From NCBI GenBank assembly GCA_937873695.1, contig CALMYL010000017.1, positions 1 to 64,000 on the forward strand: DNA of 64,000 bases, in the 5' to 3' direction. Below the pieces are notes generated by a model. It saw only the letters and a program-made list of their open reading frames with translations, had not been told where the DNA came from and made no database searches. This DNA is from an uncultured Ignavibacteria bacterium. Lineage in GTDB: Bacteria; Bacteroidota; Ignavibacteria; Tepidaquicellales; OLB5. Below, piece after piece: positions 17,568 to 26,430 of this stretch (its first letter is position 1; each line of letters starts with the position of its first letter). A program made the position numbers and the translations under genes.

Positions 17568-18500
17568 TTATTTTTTACAAAGATCGATAATGCGTTCGAG
17601 ATCTTCAGCGGTGTAATACTCAATTACAATGCTGCCGGTAGTTGGTGATGACGGGCTTAGCCTTACCCGGGTACCAAAATGCTCCATAAACTTTTCTTCA
17701 AGGAATTTTATAGCCGCTTTGTTCTGATCGGTAATTTCGTAGATCTTCTTTTCGCGCTTTTCCTGTTTGTTCTTTTTCTTTTTGGTAAGCTCTTCGGCCT
17801 TTCTCACGCTTAAGCTTTCTGATGTTATGCGCTTCCACAGCAGAAGTTTATCGACATCGCTATCCATCGCAAGAATTGAACGCGCATGTCCTTCGGAGAT
17901 TTCTCCTTTTTTAATACTTAGCTTAATTTCTTCGGGCAGAGTTAACAGCCTTAGTGTATTTGCAACAGCGCTTCTGGATTTACCGACCTTTGCGGCAATT
18001 TCTTCCTGTTTCAGGCTGCACTCATCAATAAGCCTTTTGTAGCCTTCGGCTACTTCAAGGGAGTTCAGGTTGGCGCGCTGGATGTTCTCTATCAGCGCAA
18101 TTTCCAGCAGGTCTTCTTTTGAGCTAACATCAAGCACAAATGCGGGTATCTTATCAATTCCCGCAAGTTTAGATGCGCGAAGTCTTCTTTCACCCGAGAT
18201 CAATTCATAGCTGCCGTCATCAATTTTCCTTACGGTTATAGCCTGAATAATACCCTTTTGTTTTATAGATTCGGCCAGATCATTCAGTTCGCCGGCGTCA
18301 AATTCTTTCCTGGGCTGGTAAGGATTAGCCTTTATCATATCAAGCTCAATGAACAGGATCTGCTCATCGCTTTTTGGATTAAGCTCGGTTATGTTTTTGT
18401 GGAATTCGGGTATATTGTTGTTATGTTCTGAGGCTTCAGAGCCGCCGAAGAGTACATCAAGTCCTTTACCAAGTCCGCCTTTTGGTTTATCTTTTGACAT
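17568..18500 (-). CDS. parB: Chromosome partitioning protein ParB
   Basis: CTP-dependent DNA clamp that loads at parS sites and drives origin segregation with ParA. The 310 residues show a basic N-terminal tail (GGLGKGLDVLFGG), the ParB core with NPYQPRKEF, the CTP-binding GERRLRASK motif and ENIQRANLN, the helix-turn-helix LKQEEIAAKVGKSRSAVANTLRLL, and a C-terminal dimerisation domain ending DLERIIDLC. Its ATG overlaps the parA stop in a TAATG junction, indicating translational coupling. I found no parS-like palindrome (GTTTCACGTGAAAC) while reading the window. Confidence 0.95.
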   Translation of the reverse strand: MSKDKPKGGLGKGLDVLFGGSEASEHNNNIPEFHKNITELNPKSDEQILFIELDMIKANPYQPRKEFDAGELNDLAESIKQKGIIQAITVRKIDDGSYELISGERRLRASKLAGIDKIPAFVLDVSSKEDLLEIALIENIQRANLNSLEVAEGYKRLIDECSLKQEEIAAKVGKSRSAVANTLRLLTLPEEIKLSIKKGEISEGHARSILAMDSDVDKLLLWKRITSESLSVRKAEELTKKKKNKQEKREKKIYEITDQNKAAIKFLEEKFMEHFGTRVRLSPSSPTTGSIVIEYYTAEDLERIIDLCKK

Positions 18501-19384
18501 TATTGCCTGCCTGTCTGGTTGATATTATTTGATCCTTTTTCAGGGGGAATATCTTTATTTACAACTTCAAATTTCGGAGCATCGTAGGTAAGGATATTAT
18601 CAAATTTCTGCAAATGTTCTTTGCCGTTCCGTCGGAGGAACTCGTTTGCAAGTTCTGTGTAGTTCTTTGCGCCAACAGAAAGCGGGTCATAAACTACTAC
18701 GGGCTTTCCGAATGAAGGTGATTCGCTTATTTTAACATTACGCATTACTTTTACAGGGTAAAGTTTATCCTGAAAATACTTTTCAAGTTCTGTTGCCACC
18801 TGGTTAGAAAGCCTTAACCTTGCATCGAACATTGTGAGCAGGTAGCCCTCAATTTCAATATGCGGGTTCAGCCGTGATTTTATCATCTTGATTGTGTTCA
18901 GAAGCATCGTCAGTCCTTCGAGTGCATAATACTCGCTTTGCACGGGTATTAACACAGAATCAGAAGCGACAAGTGAATTCAGCGTGATAAGACTGAGCGA
19001 TGGGGGGCAATCGATAAAAATAAAATCAAAATATTCCTTAATTTCATCAAGCCTTTTTTTCAGGATAAACTCACGCTCTGGCATTGAGACAATTTCAATT
19101 TCAATTCCAACAAGATTGATATTGGACCTTATCATAAACAGATTCGGTACTTCGGTTTCGGTTATACATGCTTTTGGAGCGGTAACACCCGTCAGGAGTT
19201 CGTATACGGAACCTTCCATCGAATTAGTAGGGAATCCAAGACCTGAAGTTGCGTTTGACTGCGGGTCAATATCCACCAGCAGTACTTTGCATCCGCATGC
19301 CGCTAAAGCGGCACACAGGTTTACCGCGGTTGTAGTTTTGCCTACGCCGCCTTTTTGATTAGCTATTGAAATTATCTTTGACAA
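18500..19384 (-). CDS. parA: Chromosome partitioning ATPase ParA
   Basis: Walker-type ATPase of the ParA/Soj family that binds DNA non-specifically and moves ParB-origin complexes. The deviant Walker A motif KGGVGKTT is at residues 11-18, followed by VLLVDIDPQSNATSGLG (Walker A' region), the FIFIDCPPSLSLITLNSL Walker B region and the DARLRLSNQVATEL helix. At 294 residues it is longer than Soj by a charged C-terminal extension of about 40 residues (FEVVNKDIPPEKG). It is the first of a tightly coupled parA-parB pair. Confidence 0.95.
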   Translation of the reverse strand: MSKIISIANQKGGVGKTTTAVNLCAALAACGCKVLLVDIDPQSNATSGLGFPTNSMEGSVYELLTGVTAPKACITETEVPNLFMIRSNINLVGIEIEIVSMPEREFILKKRLDEIKEYFDFIFIDCPPSLSLITLNSLVASDSVLIPVQSEYYALEGLTMLLNTIKMIKSRLNPHIEIEGYLLTMFDARLRLSNQVATELEKYFQDKLYPVKVMRNVKISESPSFGKPVVVYDPLSVGAKNYTELANEFLRRNGKEHLQKFDNILTYDAPKFEVVNKDIPPEKGSNNINQTGRQ

Positions 19385-19433
19385 ATTTATTTGTTTGCAG
19401 GGAGATTTATCACCCTGTCCGTTTTAGAAAATT

Positions 19434-20114
19434 CTAGATTGTTAGTGCTTCACCATACGGCATTATCACGCATTTTTTCCCGATGGATTCAACCTTGCGT
19501 TTGAATTCTTCAGGGTTTGTATTAATCACATCAAATGTACCGTAGTGAATGGGTGAAACTGTTTTACAGTTCAGGAACTCAACCGCTTTTACAGCGTCAT
19601 CAATTCCCATAGTATAGTTATCGCCTATAGGCAGCAAAGCCAGATCAATATTGAACATTTCCCCGATGAGTTTCATATCAAGGAAAAGTCCGGTATCTCC
19701 GGCATGATATATGGTTTTATCGCCTATACAGAGAATAATTCCGGCGGGTTCACCCATATATAATTTCTCTGATTCAAGTGACGAACTGTGATGAGCAATT
19801 GTAAACTTTACCCTGCCGAAAGGGAATTCCTTTTGGCCGCCAATGCCCATGCCGTGAGATTTAAACCCTTTTGAGATCATATACTCAGAAAGTTCATGGA
19901 CCGCAATTATAGTGGCTTCGTTTTTTTTCGCGATCTCAAAAGTATCACCTATGTGATCTCCATGAGCGTGCGAGAGTATTATGAAATCAGCTTTAATATC
20001 TGCCGGTTTTACCTTTGCGTTCTTATTATTGGTAAAAAACGGGTCTATTAGAATTGAATGATCGCCTGCAATAATTTCAAAGGCAGAATGCCCGTGATAA
20101 GTAATTTTAATCAT
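19434..20114 (-). CDS. UPF0173-family metal-dependent hydrolase
   Basis: Metallo-beta-lactamase-fold hydrolase of 226 residues, the usual length for the YtkL/UPF0173 family. Metal ligands are visible in YHGHSAFEI at the start, in SHAHGDHIGD (HxHxDH) at about residues 48-57, in the YHAGDTG Asp/His site (about 136-142) and in the PIHYGTF His near the end. Physiological substrate unknown for the family. It lies 49 bases upstream of parA on the same strand and could be in the same transcript. Confidence 0.9.
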   Translation of the reverse strand: MIKITYHGHSAFEIIAGDHSILIDPFFTNNKNAKVKPADIKADFIILSHAHGDHIGDTFEIAKKNEATIIAVHELSEYMISKGFKSHGMGIGGQKEFPFGRVKFTIAHHSSSLESEKLYMGEPAGIILCIGDKTIYHAGDTGLFLDMKLIGEMFNIDLALLPIGDNYTMGIDDAVKAVEFLNCKTVSPIHYGTFDVINTNPEEFKRKVESIGKKCVIMPYGEALTI

Positions 20115-20181
20115 TTTTCGGTTTTAATAGGAAATTAAGCAAAGTTAGGGTATTTAATTTTGTAATTCAATTTAATAAAAA

Positions 20182-20213
20182 AGGCAGGTCAAAAATTGCA
20201 ATTTGACCTGCCT
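20182..20213 (-). terminator. Rho-independent terminator, GGCAGG family
   Basis: Perfect 12-base stem (AGGCAGGTCAAA / its complement) with an A-run at 20177-20183 giving the minus-strand U-tract, about 20 bases after the stop of the small secreted gene. Same GGCAGG stem sequence as the terminators near 21.9 and 26.3 kb. Confidence 0.8.
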
Positions 20214-20232
20214 GTGTAACAAAAATCATTGT

Positions 20233-20637
20233 TTATTTGCCGGTTAGGCTCACAACTTCAACTTTTTTGCTGCGATATCCAATTTTCTTGTTTCCGTCAT
20301 AAATAACAATCCTCATCCTAAAGTTACCGGATCTATCCGGTGCTGTGACAGTATATTGAAGTTCTTTGCTTTGACCCGGTTCGAGTTTCCACTCACCGGA
20401 CCATTCTTTCTTTATTTCAAAAACGCTCAATTCGTGGGCATAAACGTTCTCGTTGGTCCAGATATTCTTGCCTGTATTGGTGATTGTTACGGTTACTTTG
20501 GCGCTTTGTCCTGCGGTCATCTGGTCGGGCATATCACTTATGGTAGCTTTAACCTTACCGGGGTTTTGTGCCAAAATAGCGGGTGAAGCGAACAGGAACA
20601 TCAAAAATACTGCAAACAGCGATGAAAATCTTAACAT
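20233..20637 (-). CDS. Small secreted Ig-fold protein
   Basis: A 134-residue exported protein. The signal peptide runs to about residue 23 (FLFASPAILA, then QNPGKV). The rest is one immunoglobulin-like beta-sandwich of the CARDB/NPCBM-associated kind: MTAGQSAKVTVTITNTGKNIW near the start, KLEPGQSKELQYTV in the middle and GNFRMRIVIYDGNKKIGYRSKKVEVV at the end. There is no sorting domain, so it is probably periplasmic. No enzyme motif. Likely a binding or assembly module; partner unknown. Confidence 0.75.
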   Translation of the reverse strand: MLRFSSLFAVFLMFLFASPAILAQNPGKVKATISDMPDQMTAGQSAKVTVTITNTGKNIWTNENVYAHELSVFEIKKEWSGEWKLEPGQSKELQYTVTAPDRSGNFRMRIVIYDGNKKIGYRSKKVEVVSLTGK

Positions 20638-20709
20638 TTTTTAATTTCTCCTTTAGAATTTAAAAGTTATATGAAAATTAGACATTAAGTTCCGGGGAAA
20701 GTTTAACGT

Positions 20710-21048
20710 TTAGTTTATCAGCTTAAAAAACTGATAATTCAGCATTGTGAATGAAAACAACAGTATGCCTGAAGTGGAAACAGCAATGTGGTACAGCCCG
20801 CCTTTTGTACCGGCAGGCAGAACCAGTATAAGCAAAAATGATACCGAATATAACAGAAATTTATTGGAAAGGAAATTAAGATCTATTAGCAGCGCAAGGA
20901 GCACTATTAACAGTAACGCATACATTATTGAATGTAATATTTTTGATATTCTGATGATTTTAAAATAGATAAGCCAGCCTGTCATATAATTTATTATATA
21001 CATAACCAGGCCGGTTACTGTAAGTATACTTGTGATATCGTTATTCAT
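20710..21048 (-). CDS. Small membrane protein of unknown function
   Basis: About 112 residues with four hydrophobic helices and short polar loops (ITSILTVTGLVMYIINYMTGWLIYF; ILHSIMYALLLIVLLALLI; FLLYSVSFLLILVLPAG; ISTSGILLFSFTMLNYQFF). The ATG at 21048 is preferred over the GTG at 21066. It overlaps the nitroreductase stop in an ATGA junction and has GGGGGA nine bases upstream, so the two genes are translationally coupled. I do not recognise the family. Confidence 0.7.
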   Translation of the reverse strand: MNNDITSILTVTGLVMYIINYMTGWLIYFKIIRISKILHSIMYALLLIVLLALLIDLNFLSNKFLLYSVSFLLILVLPAGTKGGLYHIAVSTSGILLFSFTMLNYQFFKLIN

Positions 21049-21824
21049 TTCAGCGGTTTCCCCCACATATCTTTGAATGCAAGTTCATTAATAGGTTTTC
21101 TTTGTGAAGAGCGCCAATCAATAGTGGGACGTTTAATTGCCGGATCAACGTATCCCATTCTGAAAATTGCGCACATTTCATAATCATCAGGTATACTCAG
21201 CATCCCGGAGATACTGTTCCAGTTTTCGGGAATTTCTCCGGGGGTAGAAATGAACTGCATACCCATTCCTATTGCCGTTGTTACAAGCCATAAGGTTTGA
21301 ATGACAGCGCCCATCGAAATGACAGAATAGAAGCCGGAGAGTTCTTCTTTTTTATATTCATCCTTTGTTAAACATATTGCAAACAGGAGGGGAGAGGATG
21401 CCACGAGCTTCTCTTCGTCGTTACCAAGGATCCGCGGCACTTTGAATTTTGCCATTACCTTACCGCCGGTTTCGGAAAAAATTGTTCTTACAAAGGGTTT
21501 CAGAACTGCAGGCAGGTGGTCTATATGTATGCCGTCTTTTGTTTTTTCCATTTCTTCTTCGCTGAAGCGGAAGTACTTTCTGTACTGTTTCCAGAACCTG
21601 CCGTCATCCATAAGCTGAACCATTGAGTCACCCGCAATTTTTGCTATTTTACCTATTATGGTTTCATTAGTAATGGCAATAAAGCGCCATGGCTGGCTGT
21701 TAAAATGGCTTGGGCAGTGTGATGACATTTTGATGAGCAGTTCAATATGCTCATCAGTAACTTTCCTTTCAGCAAATTTTGAATTTGCGGTTTTACGGTT
21801 TACAATTGCTTCAAATAGATCCAT
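21045..21824 (-). CDS. Nitroreductase-family flavoprotein
   Basis: FMN-dependent NAD(P)H oxidoreductase of about 259 residues. The ATG at 21824 (MDLFEAIVNRKTANSKF) is chosen because the family begins this way; the frame is open to 21863. N-terminal FMN contacts (RKTANSKF), HCPSHFNSQPWRFIAI and, near the C-terminus, GAVIQTLWLVTTAIGMGMQFIS fit the nitroreductase fold. Such enzymes reduce nitroaromatics, quinones or similar; the native substrate is not evident. The stop overlaps the start of the small membrane protein gene. Confidence 0.88.
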   Translation of the reverse strand: MDLFEAIVNRKTANSKFAERKVTDEHIELLIKMSSHCPSHFNSQPWRFIAITNETIIGKIAKIAGDSMVQLMDDGRFWKQYRKYFRFSEEEMEKTKDGIHIDHLPAVLKPFVRTIFSETGGKVMAKFKVPRILGNDEEKLVASSPLLFAICLTKDEYKKEELSGFYSVISMGAVIQTLWLVTTAIGMGMQFISTPGEIPENWNSISGMLSIPDDYEMCAIFRMGYVDPAIKRPTIDWRSSQRKPINELAFKDMWGKPLK

Positions 21825-21874
21825 ATTTGCGGTAATTATAAAGCTATAGTAAAGTAATAACAATAAATAAAAAA

Positions 21875-21910
21875 GGCAGGTTTTTAACCCTTTTCAGGGG
21901 TCAACCTGCC
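21875..21910 (-). terminator. Rho-independent terminator, GGCAGG family
   Basis: GGCAGGTT (21875-21882) pairs with AACCTGCC (21903-21910); a second inner pairing (ACCC / GGGG) extends the stem. An A-run at 21869-21874 provides the U-tract for the SBBP gene on the minus strand. Confidence 0.75.
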
Positions 21911-21933
21911 AAAGAGGTTTGTACAGAGATTAT

Positions 21934-23271
21934 CTATTTTGCAAATTTTACCGTGCAGAAATCATACGAGTTATTTGAGTTTATTATATAACCGGTTAAA
22001 TATACATTGCCGTTCAGGTCTGATGCGATACCTGCCGCAACAGGTATTGAGTTTTCTTTGCTATGATAAGCCTCCCATAGCAATATTCCATCTTTGCTGT
22101 AGCAATCGATAACCATTAGAGTGGGATATTTATTATATATAACTTTCCTTGAGCCTGTTACAAGAATATTTCCTTCTATATCGAATGCCATTTTAAGTCC
22201 GGCAATTCCCTGGTCTGTTAGTTTTACTGACTGGTCAGATAAAACATTCCATTTTTCATTACCGGAGATATCGTATTTAAGCAAACACCTGTTCCGGTGG
22301 TTTTTCTTAACTGTCGAGTACCCCAGGATATAGGCGTTCCCGTTTTCATCAATCAGCATACTTTCAGCTTCATCGTTCATGTTCGCGGGTCCGTTGAAGT
22401 TCTTTTTCCAAACTTCATTTCCTTTATTATCATAAATTATAGTTACGAAGTCTCTGTTCAACTCTGAGCTGTACCCTGTAATGTGTACCAGCCCCTGTTT
22501 ATCAACTTTTATGCTAACCGGCTTGTCATCGGAAACTGCGTTCCCGTCATATTTAGCGATCCACTTCTTTTCTCCTGTGGAATCATATTTTATTACAGCA
22601 ATATGATAAGCAGGTGCACCGCACCTGCCGGTGACATAAACATTCCCGTAATCGTCAACAGTCAGTGCGTCAGCTTCATCGGTTGAAATGTTATCATCAT
22701 AACCGACAGCCCAGATTTGTCTGCCATCATTATCGTATTTTATAGTGTACCAGTCCATACCCGAATTATCAGTAACAATATGCCCCGCGCCTCCCGTAAC
22801 GTATATGTTACCAAGACCATCAATGGCAATAGAATTTGCCTGATCATGAATACCGCCGCTGCTTGTGAAGCGGGAAACCCACATTTCATTTCCAAGGTGA
22901 TCGTATTTTACTGTGAAGTAATCGGTTGCTGTTCCTCCATCACCTGTGCTTCCGCCTGTAATGTAAACATTCCCGTAGCTATCAATAACCATACCGCCGG
23001 GCCTGTCGTGATAATTTCCGGTGCCGTTATAGACTGCCGCCCACAGCTGCTTTCCGCGATTATCATATTTGATAGTTGCCAGATCATCATTAATACCGCT
23101 GCTGTTAGTTACACCGGTTACTAACACGTTTCCGTTCTTATCAACTGCTATAAATTGTGATTTATCAATACTTATGTTTCCCGGGGAAGTATACTCAGAT
23201 GTCCATTCAACTTTGTATTGAGCAAAAATTCCGGCAGATAAGATAATTAGAATAAATAGTGTTCTTTTCAT
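21934..23271 (-). CDS. SBBP beta-propeller secreted protein
   Basis: A 445-residue exported protein with a signal peptide (MKRTLFILIILSAGIFA). It has about eight repeats of the SBBP type, in which DGNGNVYVTG alternates with TIKYD..G...W. The repeats probably close into a beta-propeller. Unlike nearly all its repeat-protein neighbours it has no T9SS sorting domain and ends YDFCTVKFAK. It may stay in the periplasm, or be surface-bound through a partner. It follows the YCF48-type gene by only four bases, so the pair is almost surely one operon. Confidence 0.82.
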   Translation of the reverse strand: MKRTLFILIILSAGIFAQYKVEWTSEYTSPGNISIDKSQFIAVDKNGNVLVTGVTNSSGINDDLATIKYDNRGKQLWAAVYNGTGNYHDRPGGMVIDSYGNVYITGGSTGDGGTATDYFTVKYDHLGNEMWVSRFTSSGGIHDQANSIAIDGLGNIYVTGGAGHIVTDNSGMDWYTIKYDNDGRQIWAVGYDDNISTDEADALTVDDYGNVYVTGRCGAPAYHIAVIKYDSTGEKKWIAKYDGNAVSDDKPVSIKVDKQGLVHITGYSSELNRDFVTIIYDNKGNEVWKKNFNGPANMNDEAESMLIDENGNAYILGYSTVKKNHRNRCLLKYDISGNEKWNVLSDQSVKLTDQGIAGLKMAFDIEGNILVTGSRKVIYNKYPTLMVIDCYSKDGILLWEAYHSKENSIPVAAGIASDLNGNVYLTGYIINSNNSYDFCTVKFAK

Positions 23272-23275
23272 TTTT

Positions 23276-24490
23276 TTATTTTATTAGAATCATTTTTCTG
23301 GTATGTGAGATATTTCCCGAAAGATACAGAGAATAGAAATATACACCGCTGGCAAGATGCGCTGCATTCCACTTAATGCTGTAATTTCCCGGGCGCAGGT
23401 TTTCATTTACCAAAGTTTCAATTTCCAGACCGGCAGCATCAAAAATTATAAGTCTGATCTCTTCTGAGTAGGGGACAGAAAATTCAATATTAGTCACCGG
23501 GTTAAACGGGTTTGGATAGTTTTGTTTTAAACTGAATTCCCGTGGAAGCTGGTTATTAACCGGGGAAATGAAAGTTAAGCCGCCGTTAGTGGTTTTAATA
23601 ATTCTGCCTGTTGTGCCTACAGAGTAGCCGGTTAAAGCAGAAGGGAAGTGGAGCCCATACATATTGTCTCCAACTCCGCTTGTTTGCTGAACCCAGTTCA
23701 TACCGGAATTTGTTGTGCGGAGTATTGCGCCTGTTGTTCCCGCTGCGTAACCGGTCAATGAATTTATGAACTGAACGGAATTCAGCCATGAACTTACCGG
23801 GCTGGTTTGTGTTAACCAGTTTAAGCCTCCGTTAGATGTATATTTTATTAGACCCTGGTAGCCAACGGCCCATCCGAAACTTTCATTACTGAAGTTTATG
23901 CTGTAAAAATGTGAAGCAGTATTTGTAACCTGAGCACCCCAGTTAATTCCTGAATTCAGTGTTTTAAGTACGGTGCCGTCTGCACCGGCAATCCATCCTG
24001 TATTTGCTCCCTGGAAATGAATGCAGAACAAAGTGCTTGAGGTATTACCGGTTTGCGGAACCCAGGAAAGTCCTCCGTTTGTGCTTTTCCTTATAACGCC
24101 TCCATCCCCGGCTGCAAATCCCGTTGAAGCGCTAATGAACAGTATCGAGCGCAGAGTTGTTGATACTCCGCTGGATTGCGAAACCCAGTTTGTGCCGCTG
24201 TTAGTTGTTGATGTGATTATTCCCCCCGGACCGGCAGCCCAGCCGGTTAAAGGATTAATAAAATATATACTGTATAAAGCGCTTGGTCCTGCTTGCGGTA
24301 TCCAGTTGGTTCCGCCGTTAGTTGTGTACCTTATTGTACCAAGATCGCCGGCAGCCCACCCTGTGTTTTCGTTCACAAAAAAAACCGCGGATAAGTTGTA
24401 TGGAGTGCCGCTGCTTTGCAGAAACCATTGAGACAGCGCTGATATGGAAATACAGCAAAGTAATGTGACAGAGAAAAGTAGTTTTTTCAT
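23276..24490 (-). CDS. T9SS cargo, YCF48-type propeller protein
   Basis: A 404-residue secreted protein. Signal peptide MKKLLFSVTLLCCISISALS, then about seven repeats of 40-45 residues with the pattern VFFVNENTGWAAG..G.I..TTNGG.NW, as in YCF48/photosystem II assembly-factor-like propellers. The C-terminal 85 residues are the T9SS sorting domain (QNYPNPFNP, GLEIETLVNENLRPG, SGVYFYSLY, TRKMILIK). Exported and sorted to the cell surface; ligand unknown. Confidence 0.9.
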   Translation of the reverse strand: MKKLLFSVTLLCCISISALSQWFLQSSGTPYNLSAVFFVNENTGWAAGDLGTIRYTTNGGTNWIPQAGPSALYSIYFINPLTGWAAGPGGIITSTTNSGTNWVSQSSGVSTTLRSILFISASTGFAAGDGGVIRKSTNGGLSWVPQTGNTSSTLFCIHFQGANTGWIAGADGTVLKTLNSGINWGAQVTNTASHFYSINFSNESFGWAVGYQGLIKYTSNGGLNWLTQTSPVSSWLNSVQFINSLTGYAAGTTGAILRTTNSGMNWVQQTSGVGDNMYGLHFPSALTGYSVGTTGRIIKTTNGGLTFISPVNNQLPREFSLKQNYPNPFNPVTNIEFSVPYSEEIRLIIFDAAGLEIETLVNENLRPGNYSIKWNAAHLASGVYFYSLYLSGNISHTRKMILIK

Positions 24491-24815
24491 TGTAATTCTT
24501 CCTTTAATTATAATTATTAAATTGCCTGCCCTAAGCAGGTAAGTAATACGGGACAGTCCACCCTTGGATGGTTGTATTTTATCCTGCCCCAGGGCGAGGC
24601 AATATCAGTTCTGCTTGTGAATTTACCGGAAGAAAGACGCTGCTCTTTCATAATTGACTGTCCCCTTTTGTTTAGAGCAAAGTTACAGTAAAACTCACTA
24701 TGTGACAAAGAAATTTTCGATAAATTATCGCAAATTTTTTCATTAATGGGGTTGAAATATCATAGAAATCGCTGTATTTTGGTTGATAATAAAGCTTGTG
24801 AAATCGCAAATTTTT
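24491..24815. other. Divergent intergenic region with short inverted repeats
   Basis: Separates the minus-strand YCF48 gene from the plus-strand helical gene, so both promoters should be here. Small hairpins are visible at CCTGCCCTAAGCAGG and GCCCCAGGGC. A 63-codon minus-strand frame at 24517-24708 has no coding character and was not called. Confidence 0.4.
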
Positions 24816-26288
24816 ATGAAAACATCATTACTGGTAAAGGTTATTTCTTCATTTAATGCTCATGAGATCAGGGAGTTTTCCAGGCTAATGAATTCACCTT
24901 ATTTCAACGGCAGGAAAGATACAGCCAGGTTCTGGAGTGTTCTTAAGAAATTCTATCCGGGGTTTTCGGGGAGCCGTTTCAGCGCTGAGAAGGTCTTTTC
25001 AGATCTTTTCCCTGACAGCAAATTTGACATTGCAGAAATAAGAAGGCTGAGTTCCTATACTCTAAAACTTGCTGAGCAGTATATGGCTTATAAGGGTCTT
25101 AAGAATGACCCGTTTTATTTTGATCTTTCACTTTCAGTTCAGTATTCAGAGCGCGGATTTTACGGCAGGTCAATGAAAAAACTTGAAGAATCTGAAAAAA
25201 GACTTAATGCTGAAAGGGGAGATTATGAATTCTATTTCTGGAAAAGATACCTTATTGAACGGCAAAAGAATTCTCTGTACTCATATACAGGCAATGATCA
25301 TCTTGCTTCAGAATCAATAATCGCAAGAACTGATATGTTCTCTTATCATGCAGCAGCAGTTACATGCAAAAGTTTGATAAGCCTTTTTATAAACGAAAAG
25401 AATTTCAATACAGATTATACCAACAGCAATTTCTATCAAATGGTTAAGGGCCTCGATCTGGAAAAGTACATTAATTTTCTATCTGAAAGTAATTCTGAAT
25501 ACTACCCGGTTCTTGCTGCCGAGTATTACGAGGCAATGGCCTTAGTTAAACCGGAAAATGAGAACTACTATGTTAAGTTCAGAGAAGTAATGAACGGCGA
25601 TCTTGGAATGTTCACATATTTGGAAAAACTTAATTTTTACACCATATTTGAGGCAATATGCACTTTGAAAATAGAAAACGGTGAGGATAGAATTGCCGAT
25701 GACCTATTTAATGTTTATAACAGGATGCTGGCAGAAGGGTTATATTCATACTCGCCGGGCGGCGAGTTTATTTTAAAGATCTTCAGAAATATTGTACATA
25801 TGTCAATATTGGTTAAGAAGTACGACTGGCTGGAAAAATTCCTTGATGATTATGCATGGAAATTACCGGATGATTCAGCCGGAAATATGAAGAACCTGGC
25901 TGATTCTTTACTTCATTTTGAAAAGGGCAAATTTGATCTTTCGCTGGATAAACTTAACCGTATAGATTATGAACTGTTTCATTTTAAAATTGACGTGAAG
26001 AATCTTCAGCTCAAACTTTTTTATGAGCTGGATTATCACGAAGAACTCATCTCTGCTGCTGATACTTACAGGCACTTTATTATGAATAATAGATACATTT
26101 CGCAGAGATATAAAATGCTGTGTTCGGGTTTTGTGAATTTTCTGGTAAGACTGAACAGACTGAAAGCTTTTCAATATTCAGAAATTGAATGTGAAATTCT
26201 GAGAAATGAGATAGTTTCATCAAAGGGTTTTTTGTTTAAGCATTGGCTGCTGGAAAAAGCAGATGAAATTATTAAGAACAACAAATAA
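24816..26288 (+). CDS. Large helical protein of unknown function, paralogue A
   Basis: About 490 residues, no signal peptide or membrane segment, mostly amphipathic helices, reminiscent of TPR-like solenoids. The start ATG 24816 (MKTSLLVKVISSFNAHEIREFSRLMNSPYFNGR) is preferred over an upstream TTG because the paralogue at 27056 begins the same way. The shared N-terminal motif EIREFS..MNSPYFN and the following EKVFSDLFP mark a family I recall as uncharacterised in Bacteroidota-type genomes. Residues 300-480 resemble helical-repeat pairs with a C-terminal FKHWLLEKADEI. Function unknown. It is probably cytoplasmic. Distinct from the cargo genes around it. Confidence 0.8.
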   Translation: MKTSLLVKVISSFNAHEIREFSRLMNSPYFNGRKDTARFWSVLKKFYPGFSGSRFSAEKVFSDLFPDSKFDIAEIRRLSSYTLKLAEQYMAYKGLKNDPFYFDLSLSVQYSERGFYGRSMKKLEESEKRLNAERGDYEFYFWKRYLIERQKNSLYSYTGNDHLASESIIARTDMFSYHAAAVTCKSLISLFINEKNFNTDYTNSNFYQMVKGLDLEKYINFLSESNSEYYPVLAAEYYEAMALVKPENENYYVKFREVMNGDLGMFTYLEKLNFYTIFEAICTLKIENGEDRIADDLFNVYNRMLAEGLYSYSPGGEFILKIFRNIVHMSILVKKYDWLEKFLDDYAWKLPDDSAGNMKNLADSLLHFEKGKFDLSLDKLNRIDYELFHFKIDVKNLQLKLFYELDYHEELISAADTYRHFIMNNRYISQRYKMLCSGFVNFLVRLNRLKAFQYSEIECEILRNEIVSSKGFLFKHWLLEKADEIIKNNK

Positions 26289-26291
26289 AAA

Positions 26292-26327
26292 AGGCAGGTC
26301 GTAAGCCTATTACGGGTTAACCTGCCT
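26292..26327 (-). terminator. Rho-independent terminator, GGCAGG family
   Basis: AGGCAGGT (26292-26299) / ACCTGCCT (26320-26327), with an A-run at 26286-26292 that is a U-tract on the minus strand and overlaps the plus-strand stop codon. It suits the minus-strand FN3 gene that converges here. Confidence 0.7.
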
Positions 26328-26430
26328 CATTAATAAAATCAATTGAATCTATTGGAGGTATTTCAGTAACACTGCAAATATCATTTATCCTGAACTGAAT
26401 TGTCCTACCGTGAATCAGGTAAAATGAAAT

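Noticed and set aside
17568-19384. A parS site near parA-parB
   Set aside because: No TGTTTCACGTGAAACA-like palindrome was found on reading; partial half-sites occur but none is convincing.
22717-23124. 135-codon plus-strand frame inside the SBBP gene
   Set aside because: Repeats of the real gene keep the opposite strand open; no family pattern and no ribosome binding site.
24021-24431. 136-codon plus-strand frame inside the YCF48 gene
   Set aside because: Pro-rich translation that mirrors the TTNGG.NW repeats on the other strand.
24517-24708. 63-codon minus-strand frame between divergent genes
   Set aside because: Overlaps inverted repeats and promoter space; no coding character or start signal.
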